Origin: Heterocephalus glaber | Lineage: Eukaryota; Chordata; Mammalia; Rodentia; Bathyergidae | Assembly (NCBI RefSeq): GCF_000247695.1 | Contig: NW_004624751.1 | Coordinates: forward strand, 18,838,609-18,902,608 | Length of the DNA: 64,000 nt | Reading direction: 5' to 3' | In this document: in pieces, positions 1-11,250 of the stretch | How the letters are laid out: the number at the start of each line of letters is the position of its first letter | Position numbering within the stretch: the stretch's first letter is position 1 | The notes under the pieces: generated by a model | The model's input: only the letters and a program-made list of their open reading frames with translations | Told to the model about the DNA's origin: nothing | The model's database searches: none | Position numbers and translations under genes: made by a program

Positions 1-525
1 TCCTTTCCTCCGTTAAAATGATGACTTTTGGGGGTGGATCTTCCAATGCTGAACCAACACTGCCATCCCTATAATAAAACCACTTTCCACATATTGCCAG
101 ATCTGACTTCTAATAGTTTGTTTTGTTAAACAAATTTCTATCTATGTTCATACTTTTTTCTTCTATCATCTTTATTCAGTTTTAGTATTAGCCCGATGTT
201 GATTTCCTAAAATGAGAGAAGTGTTCCTTCTTTTTTCTGCTTTAAATGCTTGACATAATTCATCAGTTAAAATGTATATGAGCCTGTTGTTGTCATATGG
301 GTAGGTTTTCAATCTAGGAATATACTTTCTTTAATAGGTGCTATTCAAATTTTATATTTCCTCCAGAGTCACTTTCATTAATTTGTCTTCCAAGGTACTT
401 CTTAGAAGGTGTCGAATTTATTTCAAAAAGGATTTTTGTAATATGCTTTCAATATCCTTTTAAATCCTGTAAAATCTGTGGTAATGTCCTCTAAATTTTG
501 ATATTGTAATTTTAAAAATATATAA
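1..525 (-). mobile_element. L1 ORF2 fragment, reverse transcriptase region
   Basis: Read on the minus strand this follows the order of mammalian L1 ORF2 across the RT region. Landmarks on the plus strand are 'atgctgaaccaacactgcca' near 46, 'tatctatgttcat' near 139, 'ttagtattagcccgatg' near 181, 'tgttccttcttttttctg' near 221, 'catatgggtaggtttt' near 293 and 'aatctgtggtaatgtcc' near 473. All match, in order, the inverted L1 RT segment as I remember it. Many stops and indels make it dead. It continues left out of the window. The plus-strand L1 tail that follows suggests both belong to one 5'-inverted insertion. Confidence 0.75.
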
Positions 526-537
526 TTGATATTGTAT

Positions 538-810
538 AATAGGAAGAAAAGGTCTAAAGGAGTAGGGGAAATGGGAGGGTTAGGGGAAAGGAAAGAAGGG
601 AAAAGAAAAAACATGAGAAAAAGAAGAAAAATGGAAACAAATTCTTTGCAAGTAGAGAAGGGTGGAGGGTGTGAAGGGAGGGCAGGGGAAGGGAAAAAAA
701 TGAGAATCAAGTTACATCATGTAAAATTACAAGATCCCAATGATGAATGTACCTGTATTTTATATCTAAAATGTATCAATAAACAATGGAAAAAATTACA
801 AATGGAAAGA
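538..810 (+). mobile_element. L1 3' UTR with polypurine tract and tail
   Basis: A G/A-only-like tract (about 540-705, rich in ggg and gaag runs) is followed by 'ccaatgatgaatgtacc' and 'aaaatgtatcaataaac' near 770-785. A G-rich polypurine tract followed by this 'aatgaatcc...accaataaa' type ending is characteristic of L1 3' UTRs in rodents. The AATAAA at about 778 would be the L1 polyadenylation signal. The open frame through the tract is a low-complexity artefact. Confidence 0.6.
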
Positions 811-2790
811 AAAAAAACCCAGAACAATCTAATTTTATTTTAGGTAGTTACAAAACTGTTAAAATATTTGATGTTTTTAAAATGATGTTTTCAATAAACA
901 CTCAATTGTAATCAGCTATCTTTCTAATTTGTTAAGTCAGAAAACTATCACAGCCTCCTCTTTAAAAAATCATTATGTTTTTCATGTTTGCCTAATTACC
1001 ATTTACAAAGTATATAGCATTTACATTAGGAAGAGATAAAATGCTTATAACTTCAGTCTTGATAATTGTAATATTTGGCCTGGGTACATGGTTATTCATG
1101 CATAGATAGTGAACAGTTGTGGAAAATTAAAGAGTTTGTAGAATTCACAAAGTCTTAGAAATAAAAAAGTTCAGAAAATAGAAGGAACTCAAATTATTTG
1201 AATGATGCTACCTGCATAATCCTTCAAATTCATATCCTTTTTAACAAGATCAAAACTTTGAGGATATATTCATGTTTTGGTTTATCCTCCTCATGCACAG
1301 ACTGTACATAAAGGCATGAAAAGAATTGATAATCATTCACTTTCTGCTCATTGAAGAGCTTTAATAAATGATACATAGGAAAAAAATGAAACTATGTAAA
1401 ATAAGCAGTGCAATTATTAATAATATTAAATAATACATGAATATGTACTATTCTCCTCCATGTTGTTTGATTAGTAATCTTTGAAATTCAGCATTATTTA
1501 AATTATTTATGGAGGCTGAAGTTATTTTAAAATCAGTAATTTGCTGTCATGTGTATATGAACACTGAGACTATACGTTGCATAATTTGCCAAGGTTAAAA
1601 TAAAAAACAAAAAAACAAAATATTGCTTAGAATGTTATAATCAGTACAATTTTTTAAAGTTATTGGTATATTATAATCACGGATTTAGATCAGGTTGAAA
1701 GTGGGAGAAACAGAAAGACAAAGAATCCAAAAGAGGAATTTACAGGTTCCCTACAGAAGAGAAATATAAAACATGTTGAAAAAATAAATATGATATACTA
1801 GGATACAATTGTCTAGAGAAAATTCTTTAGCAAAACAAAGCAATGAATAAAATGCGAAGTATAGACCATATTCAAAAGGACTAAAAATATTCACTGGGGG
1901 AAGAGGCCGTAATAGTATCCTGAATAGCTTGCAAACGTTTGCTATGAGGCACAATTATTGCCTATTTCACATTAATACATTCATGGCAACTTTTCTGTAT
2001 AATACCTTAGGAATTCCGTGTACTGTTATGTCTTACATAAAAAAAACACTGTAGGTGATCCTCTGAAAATTTCTCCCTCCAGTGTGTTTCTTCTGTTATC
2101 TATTTAAATTCTTACCAAATTCAATTTTTAATTTACAGATTATAATTTTCTATAAATACAAATATGTTATTTATTTTCACAGTTTTATCACCTAATTTAT
2201 CTCTTACATTTATAGAAAGTTTCTCCTTTACCAAAATGCCATTTGAATATGACATTTCCTTCAAACATTACAACATACTCACACTTAATTCTGTGAATGA
2301 ATTTTCTGTTCTACATACGTACTCATTAACTAAAGAAATAAGCCCCTGCATAGAATAACAGTAGATCTTGAATTGCTATAATCAGGTAATTAGGTACATT
2401 GAACACAATGTATAAATTAAACTTGTATATTAGAGATTATTTTAAGGGTTTTAAAAAAGGGTGTATTTCCTATTAAAGTCAATACATAATATTTTGAACT
2501 TCAACAACACTCCTCCCTTTTACTTTTTTCACTTCATTTGCTACCAATTCTATATATTTATATTTATTTAAATCAACAGAAAAATTATACGTATTTTAGC
2601 CAATATGTTTTGAAGTTTGGTACATTGACTAGTGACCAAATCCAGCTAATTAAAATTTCCATTATCTCCTGTAGTTATCATATATGTGGTGAGAATGCTT
2701 ATCACCCACTTCCAAAAAGTTTCCAAAAAATACAAAATATTAATTTTATTAACCATATTCTACAAGAGATTTCTTGAGCTTATTTCTCGC
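811..2790. other. No gene seen; AT-rich unassigned sequence
   Basis: I see no coding frame with protein-like composition, no RNA gene and no repeat I can name. Short open frames here are chance ORFs in AT-rich DNA. Confidence 0.6.
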
Positions 2791-2792
2791 AC

Positions 2793-2888
2793 CTATATAT
2801 ATGTATATATATACACACGTATATATCCTATATATGTGCATATATATATATACACGTATATATCCTATATATGTGCATATATATATAG
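2793..2888. repeat. AT/AC microsatellite with a 37-bp unit duplicated
   Basis: Imperfect (TA)n/(CA)n array. Inside it a 37-bp unit beginning 'cacgtatatatcctatatat' occurs at 2816 and again at 2853. The array abuts the A-tail side of the minus-strand SINE at 2888, so it probably grew from that tail. Confidence 0.85.
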
Positions 2889-2961
2889 TATCAGGGATCA
2901 AACTCAGGACCTTGTGCTTGTGAGGCAGGTGATGGAAACACTGACCTAAAACCCTGGCCCC
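2888..2961 (-). mobile_element. tRNA-derived ID-like SINE
   Basis: Reverse-strand copy of the window's main tRNA SINE: 'atcagggatcaaactcagga' (B-box side), then 'ccttgtgcttgtgaggcagg', then 'ctggcccc' at the 5' end. It was transcribed from an internal pol III promoter and moved by L1. TSDs are obscured by the microsatellite tail. Confidence 0.85.
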
Positions 2962-3660
2962 TTTAGGATATATTCTTAAGTTTTTAAATTGCATCAATTT
3001 TTAACTAGTTCATAAATACATAATGCACATATTAATAATAAATATGGGTTTTCCATAACCTTTCATTTGAAAACTAGAAAACTAATAGTTAAAAATTTAA
3101 AAAAAACAGAATTGCAAATCATTTCACTATGAAAAATATCTCTAAATTAGTAAAACAAACTATAAAGCTTTTTAAATGTATACTCTTTTCTCAAAAATTG
3201 ATATAGCTAGCATAGTCTTCAAATGCCTGTGATTACACATTTCTGGTTATTATGAAAATACTTTGAGATACAATGTCTCCAAATATTTCTATATTTTTCT
3301 AACTAACATTACGATGTTTTAAGGAAGCTCAGCCATACTATTTGAATTTCAGATATTTATAACTTTGTGCTTTCTTGGTGCTATAATTTATTAAGTGTTA
3401 TCTTCTTGAAATCATGAAATGTAACTTCAGTGTTATGGTGTTTCTCAAATTTAACACTATTTCTTACTCATAGTACTTACAATATATTGTTATATGCTGC
3501 CTAATGCCATTTCAGTCACATGTAGGACATTGTAAAGCTTATGGCTGAAATGTGTAGTAGGCTTTACCATCTAGATTTGGTTACCCACACACAGACTTTC
3601 AAAAGAAAAGGAAATTGTGTATAGAAGTATTTCTGAGTTTATCCCCATTCTTAAGTAACA
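2962..3660. other. No gene seen; unassigned
   Basis: AT-rich, with no recognised repeat, RNA gene or coding signal. Confidence 0.55.
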
Positions 3661-4103
3661 CATGACCATATAAGAAGTTTTGATGGCTAATGCTGATTAT
3701 CAGTTTTACTGGGTTAGGAGATGCCTGGCAGATTCTTAAAGTGTATTTCTGTGTGTAGTGATGGGAGTGTCCACAGATTATTGGAATGCAGACCAGCTAA
3801 CTGAGCTTGAATTTAAAAAGCTCCAGTCTTCATGAACAGGTGTGTGTTTTTCTACTGTCATTGCTTGTGGACATCAGAAAGATTTTTCAGTCTTCCAATA
3901 TGGATTCATACAGGAACTCTCCAGAAGCTTCTAGGCTTTCATTCTCAGGTTGGTGCTGTATCCTTGATCCTTCTTGCTCTATGGTTCTGCGTCTTTTGCA
4001 CTGGATAGGTACTGGATCTTCCAGCTGTCTCTCTAGCCTGCAGATGATCACTGTGGACTGTCATGCCTCTGATCCTGTAAGCCTACCTAATAATCTGTCT
4101 TTC
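3661..4103 (+). mobile_element. Ancient mammalian LTR-like interspersed repeat
   Basis: The start 'tttgatggctaatgctgatt', the segment near 3714 'taggagatgcctggcaga', 'gtgtccacagattattgg' near 3768, and the end 'tctagcctgcagatgatcac' to 'aagcctacctaataatctgt' resemble an old mammalian LTR-type repeat whose 3' end carries an 'aagccaacctaataaatc' polyadenylation block. I cannot name the family with certainty. The open frame through it (3807-4115) is not protein-like. Confidence 0.4.

Positions 4104-4148
<45 letters not shown>
4104..4148. repeat. (GATA)11 microsatellite
   Basis: Perfect ATAG tetranucleotide repeat of about 45 bp at the 3' end of the preceding old repeat. Likely length-polymorphic. 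Confidence 0.97.
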
Positions 4149-5852
4149 AGCTGAGGGACATATATAGAAATTAATCCTGAGGGTACTAGATCAGAGTTAG
4201 GAAATATAAGATCAAGTTTAATCTCAGGTTTTTAAATGCATATTTAACATTCAATATTTGCGACAATGTGTAATCTGTATTTAATATATATAATCATTCA
4301 GCATCATAACTCAGTTACTCAGAGTGCCTGTGTCATATTTTTGCTTGTTGATTTATTTGTACCTAAATGAACATAACACAAATAAAGGAGAAATACCAAA
4401 GCTTCTTTAAAGAGGAAATAGCAGAACTTCTTTGTTAATCTACTGATAAAGACATCTAAATGCTGAAGGATATTAGAATGCTTGAATGGACTTATGATAT
4501 AAAACTTGCTTTCCCTGCTTCTAACAGCATCCTCCAGTAGTTACAAAGGACAGTCCTTCTTAAATTTAGAGAAATACATTTATGAGTGGACCCTTTCCAT
4601 GTTTTAATAGGTCTATGATGGCTTTTTAAGTCAGCAATGACTGTGGGAATCACTGCCAATGAGCTGAGCCCTCCAAATTTTCATGAGGTTAATTGTAACT
4701 TCTAATTGTTAAGGACAAAGTATGCATGCTTTCCTTCAGGGGTTAATGGAATGAATATAGTCATCAGAATAGTCTCACATGCACAGATTTTATGCATTGA
4801 CTAGTTCATCAGTGCATATTTCAATGAAATATATGGACGGCGTACTGAACTTTTATGAGTAACTCAAGTACAGATATGATGTTCAAAACTGTTAAATTCA
4901 CCAAAATATAGAATCACAACAGATACACAAATTTTCACACTTTAGCCAGTTCAATGATCATGGTCACTTGTTTGAAGAGGATTCCAGCTCTCTTCAACCA
5001 ACTATCACTCCATGTAACTAAAAAGGATACCTTCCTACAAATTGCATTACACTATCCTACACATAACCTGTGGCTATTTGTCATGGTGAATGTGAATTGG
5101 AAAATAGATATCTGAGGAATAAACTCTGTCTCTGAGAGGACCTTAATCCTGAAGAGCTGAAATGCCACTTTGATGTCCAGTATTCAGATTAGACGCTTAT
5201 GGAGATCAAATGAGCAAAGGAGCTTTGGCTACTGCCCAGTGGATCCTTATTCAGACTTTATGGTTCCATTTTATGAATAGAATAATCATACTTGAAACTG
5301 GCATAATTTCTACATTGATTACATAGGTTCTTGTTTGAAGAAATCTCAAATGAAAGACACTAACAGTAGCTCAGTTTATCAATAGAGTAATTCAAAATCA
5401 ATAGTGGAAGAATTTTAGAGGTTAGTTCACTCTACAAAAACTCAAAAAATGCAGGAATGGTGATTTATGCTGCATTCACATTTAACTTGCCTGTTTTTTT
5501 CATATAAAATCCAGACATAATTTCAAGAATAATGATGAATTGTTACTATATCAATCACATGTTGACTTCCACTGCAGTTGCTTTTATAGGTGAAGTTTCA
5601 TAGCTGGAGTAGTTTCACATACCCTTAAGGCAAAACCTAGTATCCATCCACTGATCCTGACAATTACCACCACCCCCTTCAATGAACCTAGTTAATTTTA
5701 TGTGGAGGGAGACATGGTTGGAGGCATAGATTGCTACTGATTCATAGAGAGATGAATGATTTACCTAAATGGTCAAGAATTTTGAAAAAGCAAAAGGGAA
5801 AAATTGTTACATGAAAATTTGAGTAAGCTATAAACATTTTTTTCATTTCAGA
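4149..5852. other. No gene seen; unassigned, possibly old ERV-like
   Basis: Moderate base composition with no sustained frame. Parts near 4550-4720 and 5000-5260 look like degraded interspersed repeat, possibly ERVL/MaLR internal sequence, but I could not match them to a family. Confidence 0.45.
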
Positions 5853-6174
5853 GTTTGTAGAGGTTTCAGTCCATAGTCATCTGGCTCAAGGAAAGATAAC
5901 ATGGCAGAGAAACAGTTCATGGCCCTGCAGGGAGAAGGCAGCAAGCAGCAATTCTCCTTTCTTTTCTTATCCCATCAAGGCTATAAGCCTTTTGAGTGGT
6001 GCAGCCCCTTCTCTCCAGTCACACCCTGAACTATGCTCATTCCAATCAGTGGATTAATTTTGTACCACACAGCCTTACTCCCAGTATAACACTTCCTAGA
6101 AACAAACAGCTCTGAAAAGCCCCACCTATGAGTGCATGAGGCCTTGGAGGTACATCTAGATACAAGCCATAATG
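5853..6174 (-). mobile_element. MaLR-type LTR, truncated
   Basis: Reverse-strand MaLR LTR. It has 'gaggtttcagtccatagtc' near 5869 and 'gccccacctatgagtgcatg' near 6119, and ends 'acatctagatacaagccata' near 6150-6170. The same end is found at 33,248 and 44,644. The 'gttacttttctcattgctg' end present in the 33,045 copy is missing here, so this copy is cut at its low-coordinate end. Confidence 0.7.
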
Positions 6175-6179
6175 GGATG

Positions 6180-6730
6180 TTTAAAAAATATGGTGAATGT
6201 TTAAATTTAAAATAAATTGTTGAACTTAAAGCCACATTAACATTAGTCTCCCTCAACATACATACTCCCCCTCACTTGGTCTCACTATGCCATCATTCTT
6301 GTCACTTTCTGAAGCAGTTCTGGAAGTCCTCCTTCATGAGTGTCATTATGAATTGTGATTTTTAAAAATGTGATGAATATTGCTACCAAATTTCATCCAA
6401 TAAAAAGGCAGGCTTGTAAAAATATTACACTGTGTACTCATACACCTTGTTCACTGAATCTGGCACAGAGTAACTTCTGGCTGTTGACCAAGGTCAAAAT
6501 GACCATGAAAGGTAAATATTTTGAATTCATTCAAGACATCAATACACCCATGAGCAGAAACTAAAGATGCTCCCAATAAAGGACTTCCAGAAATTAATCA
6601 GTAAGTGGCAAGAATGTTTGGGTAAGTATTTATAAAGCAATGGAGAGAATTTGACGAAGTTAAAGGCAATATGTGTTTCACTGTAATAATATTTTAAAAA
6701 TTTAGACACACTGTATTTTTTTATCACATT
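6180..6730. mobile_element. Fold-back element made from mariner transposase ends
   Basis: The left arm, read in reverse, contains mariner-like C-terminal coding sequence ('gaagcagttctggaagtcct' near 6311). The right arm carries the same segment forward ('aaaggacttccagaaattaa' near 6579). The two arms are diverged inverted repeats around a loop encoding part of a mariner transposase. The same layout occurs at 23,075 and 44,690. Tc1/mariner superfamily, non-autonomous; possibly the mammalian MARNA family. Confidence 0.65.
6442..6561 (+). pseudogene. Mariner transposase fragment (DDE region)
   Basis: The plus-strand frame reads TPCSLNLAQSNFWLL then KVKMTMKGKYFEFIQDIN. In mariner transposases the corresponding block is a P-Y-S-P-D-L-A-P-x-D motif with the last catalytic Asp, followed by a K-G-x-x-F-x-S-I-x-D segment. 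Here Asn (residue 40 of the frame starting at 6355) stands where the catalytic Asp is expected, and Asn replaces the earlier Asp. About 40 residues survive out of a family length near 350, so it is non-functional. Confidence 0.65.
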
Positions 6731-6737
6731 TTATTTA

Positions 6738-6823
6738 TTCTTCTTCTAGACTAAAGCTACTGCGACTTACTAGTTTTATGTTCTTCTTCTAGAATAAAGC
6801 TACCACAACTTACTGGTTTTTAC
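6738..6823 (+). repeat. 43-bp tandem duplication
   Basis: Two copies of a unit running from 'ttcttcttctaga' through 'taaagct' to 'acttact', offset 43 bp (6738-6780 and 6781-6823). They differ at several positions, so the duplication is not recent. Confidence 0.85.
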
Positions 6824-7374
6824 TTCATCCTTCCAAATTGAATTTAATTTGTCCTAATTATCAGTGTTTTCCTCTACTGGAACAAAACTAAAATATTTAA
6901 AAGAACATCTGGTTTGAAAAAGACTGCATTTTAGTGTTTCCCCCTTACCTTCTTGGAAATTATACAAAATAAAATGTTTTTTTCAAAGTTTAAATAATTC
7001 AGAAATTATATTTTAGGGAATCTTAGAAATAAATATAATTGAAAAATTTAAAATATGCTTGAACTGCCAAGAACATCTACTGCTTAGTAGAAGTTACCTG
7101 CAAAGAATAAAACACAAGAAGCACAGTGAATAACAGGAGAGCTATCCTTAGTGTAGTGTTTAAAAATTCAGACAAAAATGAGAACCCCAGAGGAGCTCAT
7201 CCTTACCCCAAATGCAATAATGGACAAAAAGAAATATTCTAATTAAAAGAAGCAAAGGACATAAAATTAAACAAAGACTACATAGATGGGACATATTCTC
7301 AGGAAAAAAACTTTCTCTGGAGTAGCCAATATTCTCCTAATTTTGATCTGATTAAACTGTGGTGTAGAATAAAG
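6824..7374. other. No gene seen; unassigned
   Basis: AT-rich. An A-rich segment at about 7090-7310 could be a degraded L1 fragment but I cannot align it confidently. Confidence 0.45.
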
Positions 7375-7710
7375 ACTATGCAGAGTCTAGGGATATGGCA
7401 TGGTCAGTCACATGAAGATTTAGCCATTGATGAGTTCTATATATTGGTGTGGTTACAATGTGCAGTTTGGTTGGAAGTGGGTCACTAGGAGTGTGGCTCG
7501 GAAGTATGTCTCTCCCTCTTAGCTCCTCCCTGTGCTCTCTGTTTCTGAGCTGCCTTGCTTTCAGTGCCCTTTCCTCCACCAGACCCCTCTGCATCTTGAT
7601 GCTGCCTTGGGGCCAGCCAATAATGTACTGTAATCATGAGTAAAAGAAACCTCTCCTCCTTAAATTGTTGGTGTTAGGTATTCTGTACCAGTGACAAGAA
7701 AGTACCTACA
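7375..7710 (+). mobile_element. MaLR-type LTR
   Basis: Plus-strand MaLR LTR: 'gccattgatgagttctata' near 7423, 'ttggttggaagtgggtcact' near 7468, a pyrimidine-rich stretch, then 'aagaaacctctcctccttaa' and 'gtgacaagaaagtacctaca' to the CA end near 7710. This is the usual MaLR order (U3, polyA-site region, terminal 'gacaagaaagctgactaataca' type end). The apparent ORFs at 7376-7643 are shadows of it. Confidence 0.75.
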
Positions 7711-8365
7711 ATACGTCCCTACTTCTAACTTAAGTCATGCTTTACTATTACAGTATTACACTTCAAATATCTCACATAAAGACTTGGATGATGAAATCCA
7801 GCATGTAGTGAGTGCAAACCATTGTCTACCAAGAATGTATACAGTAAACAGCATGAAGTAGAGTTATATGACAGAATGTCACATGTACATGCATAGCTTC
7901 TAATATATGTTGCTAAATAACAAAAAACAAAATGTAGTACGACTTACAGGAAAACATATTTTTTATGAATAAGAAATACATTTATGAAGTAATATCATAC
8001 AATTTCAGAGAAGGATGCCTAACTATACTACACGTATTCAAGTGAGGGCCTCTGTTATGCAGTATTTAAAAAGGATAGTAATAGGGAAAGGCCTGAAGAA
8101 ATGGGCCAAACGAAAATGGGTACAAATGGAGAGTGTTACCTTGTTCAGTGTGTTATTTCTTGTGAGGCATAAATCAAAGAGTACTTTTAACTGAATTTTT
8201 GCATTTGAGTTATAGAATTAGAACAATGGATATTAAAAAAGATATTTTGTTTATTTTGGTATGTACAGACATCTTTTAAAAATCACTTAGGACTGAGTAA
8301 CAAGGATATTTCCCGGGATTACAATGTCAAGCTTATTTATCTCTGCATTTTAAATAGCAGAAGCC

Positions 8366-8370
<5 letters not shown>
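7711..8370. other. No gene seen; unassigned
   Basis: No recognisable repeat, RNA gene or coding frame. Confidence 0.55.
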
Positions 8371-8410
<40 letters not shown>

Positions 8411-8440
8411 GCGCGTGCATGTCTGTATGTGTGTGTGTTT
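8371..8440. repeat. (GT)n microsatellite
   Basis: About 70 bp of TG dinucleotides with gcgtgtgcgcgtgcatg interruptions. The cysteine/valine-rich ORF across it is a repeat artefact. Confidence 0.97.
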
Positions 8441-8889
8441 GCACAAAAGAGAATACTAAAGAGTTTAAATAGCTTCAAAATCATAGTTTTAGAAGATTGG
8501 TATATACTTTTAATTCTTTACATTTCTGAACACAGTTCATTTATTTTTCTTAAATATATTTAATATATTTGTTTGATCCGAAATCTTCACCAAATTCTAG
8601 TTATTGTCACAGATTGTTCTAGAATGTCATATATAAATATGATGATCAAATATGTAGTGGTGGGCTAAACAGTGTATTACTATTCTCTCTGCCACTTTTG
8701 TCAACATTATTATAATCAAAAATTTAAGTATCTTTTATCAAGAAAATGTATTTGTAATTCATTATTAATAGTAGACAAAATTTCCAAAGTATTTGATCAC
8801 TTTGTAATGAATTATTGTATATATATTCAATTTAATATAGTTTTACTGATTATTCTTCTAATGTTTCTGTTGTGACTAGGAATTTATCA
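8441..8889. other. No gene seen; AT-rich
   Basis: Very AT-rich with no recognised feature. The 67-residue hydrophobic frame at 8672-8875 is typical of chance ORFs in AT-rich DNA. Confidence 0.55.
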
Positions 8890-9021
8890 CTTCTGTATTT
8901 ATTTGTTTATTTTTATTTTTATTTTTTTTTTGGTACCGGGGATTGAACTAGGGTAATTGTGCTTCCACAGCAGGCAGCGAAACCACTGAACTAAATCCCC
9001 AGCCCTCCCTTCTGTATTTAT
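8890..9021 (-). mobile_element. tRNA-derived SINE with perfect 13-bp TSD
   Basis: The body (8932-9005, minus strand) starts 'ggtaccggggattgaacta' and ends 'aaatccccagccc', with a T-rich tail at 8903-8931 on the plus strand. The flanks are an identical 13-bp duplication, cttctgtatttat, at 8890-8902 and 9009-9021. This marks an L1-mediated insertion. A and B boxes of the internal pol III promoter are recognisable in reverse. Confidence 0.93.
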
Positions 9022-10802
9022 ATCAATGGAAGTTTTATATCTTGAATTGTTCAGTAGTTGTACAGCATAGTATAATTAATTTCAAAATAAATACAAATAA
9101 TATGAGAAACATGCATACTGAAATAAATACTTTGAAGAATATAGTATGGATAATATATTAACAAATGTTGTAATTTTAACAAAATGCAATCTCCCCTACC
9201 CATTTCCTTTGATATAAGACAACAAAATGCATCCTGAAAGGTAGTAATTAATCAGAATTATAAAAATTTTCAGATGGAATAGATCTTTATGTCTGCATGA
9301 CTTTCCTTGTTTGATATCTAACCAAGATGAAATTTAAGTAAATCATTAGAGAAAACCTTAAATCCACTAAAGTTATGCTAAATTCTTTGAAGAATTTTTT
9401 CTGAAATCTACAGAGAAGGAATGGAGCAAAAGCACCGAGAATGCAATAACTCTTGTAGCACATCAGTGATGGTGTCAGGAACTAATGTTATACAAGCCAG
9501 ACACTTGGACAGAATGCACAATGAAGTCTGAGGTATCAGGCAGCTGGCAAATCAGGTACAAGTTAAACTAAGATCACTGCATTGTAATCAGTAACTCCTT
9601 CAATTACAGTTTCAGCAGTAGTTGATTTAGAAAGGGTGTAACAAAAGCATGGGTAAAAGAACATGAAAAAAACCTATACTAATGATATTGAGCAGTAAAT
9701 TGACATTCTATAAGGCTATATAAGTTAGCTTATTGATATTGTATAAAAAGTAATTAAATCAAAATTGCAAAGAAATTAAAAATATATGATATATTGAATT
9801 TGAGTTAAAAGATAGCTTGATCTGAGAAGAGAAGAATATTCTTTCAATGGTACCAATAAAATGACCTGCAAATTTGAAAACAGGTGAGGTCACCTTGTAC
9901 CTTGAATGGTTTAACTAGTGGAGAAAGCAAGCTGCAAGATTAATGTAAACTGTCTGTTTAAATATGTCTTTCTTCATACTCTCAAATGTTACTTTATTAC
10001 AGCCTTTCCTTTGAGCTTTAGAAAAGAAATGAAAAAAATATCTATTTCACTGAAAATATCTAACAGATACACTTCAGAAACAGTTAATTCCAGAGAAAGT
10101 ATTAGTATGTTTCACCTTCTCTATAGATTTGACTTAATTTCAGAGAATGAGCTAGTAGCTGATACAATCTTTTACACACCAATTTTATTTTCAGGGCATT
10201 TAAAATAATATTTATACTTCCAACTACAGAGACACAGCATCAGTCATTTGAAGGGAAATAATTATTGTTATACATAACATGGTACAAATACATTATACTC
10301 TGAAGTAGAAAAATAACAATGAACATTTAATTAGTATTCGTTTTTCACATTTAGTAACCATTTTGTTCTTAGCTTCTGTTCTAAGAATCATATTTTATAT
10401 ACCCTTGCACAATTTGTTTTTTTGCAAAACAGATAGAAGATCCTGGAAAGAAACTTAATTTTTAAGTGTGGAAACCCAAGGTCATGTAAAGACTTTGCTA
10501 GGTATCCCATTAGGGAAGTGCTTTATACTTTTAAAAACCATTACATTATGAATTAATTCACATAAAACAACTCATTATGCTTGCCATGTTACATTTTACA
10601 AAAATATGTTCTTGTTAAATATTTACCAAGTGTTTAGCAAGTTATACTGCATGGGACAGTTTCAAAAGCTTTGCATATTTTTGAAGTTTTAGTTCAGGTC
10701 TTTGATTTAAGTAATTATCTCACTTGAATGCAAGGCTGTTTGTATTATTCACATTTCAGACCCTGAGCATCCCATTTTTTATCATATAAAAAATATATGT
10801 GT
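9022..10802. other. No gene seen; unassigned
   Basis: AT-rich. The 96-residue frame at 9918-10208 has no recognisable motif. I see nothing supported here. Confidence 0.5.
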
Positions 10803-10875
10803 GGGCCAGGGATTTAACTCAGTGGTTTCACCACCTACTGCACAAGCACAAGGACCTGAGTTCGATCCCTGGTAC
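10803..10875 (+). mobile_element. tRNA-derived SINE
   Basis: Forward copy starting 'gggccagggatttaactcag' (A box), then 'tgcacaagcacaaggacc', then B box 'tgagttcgatccctggtac'. Its A tail continues directly into an AT/GT microsatellite. Confidence 0.92.
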
Positions 10876-10880
10876 AAAAA

Positions 10881-10927
<47 letters not shown>
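10876..10927. repeat. SINE-tail microsatellite (A)n(AT)n(GT)n
   Basis: The SINE A tail is followed by about 7 AT units and about 16 GT units, a usual way for microsatellites to start from a SINE tail. Confidence 0.95.
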
Positions 10928-10928
<1 letters not shown>

Positions 10929-11149
10929 TCAAGTTAGTTTCATTTATGATAGGATTGAAACTGTGTTGAATTTGAGAAGATTTCATCATTTATAAAAACA
11001 CTGATCTTCAACCTTCTTGCAGATATTTGTAGAACAAAACATTCCCAAATGTTGTGCTTCCTAAATCCAGAAAAATCAGATTGCACTGTACTTTGTCAAC
11101 AATGTTGTAAATCACCGTGGGCACATAAAAAAGAAATAACAGGGTTATT

Positions 11150-11250
11150 GATGTAGGTCAGTAGCTTGTGCATGCTAGGCAATTACTCAGTGGTGAAGCA
11201 ATTTCCTACCATGCATAAGGCCCTAGGTTGAACCCCCAGTATTACATAAA
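11150..11250 (+). mobile_element. Old ID-like tRNA SINE
   Basis: 'aattactcagtggtgaagca' followed by 'aaggccctaggttgaacccc' and 'cagtatt' match the A box, B box and 3' end of an ID-type tRNA SINE. It is more diverged than the 'gtttcgctgcctgctg' copies and probably from an older or different subfamily. Confidence 0.6.

Noticed and set aside
526..843. Lys/Arg/Glu/Gly-rich 105-residue frame
   Set aside because: It is a reading of the L1 3' UTR polypurine tract, not a gene.
4104..4148. GATA repeat as a CRISPR-like or satellite array
   Set aside because: A simple tetranucleotide microsatellite without spacers; CRISPR is not expected in a mammalian genome.
8375..8563. Frame beginning with alternating Cys-Val
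   Set aside because: Translation of a (GT)n microsatellite.
10803..10875. tRNA gene
   Set aside because: A and B boxes are present but the sequence lacks a full cloverleaf and carries an A-rich tail; it belongs to the dispersed SINE family seen elsewhere in the window.
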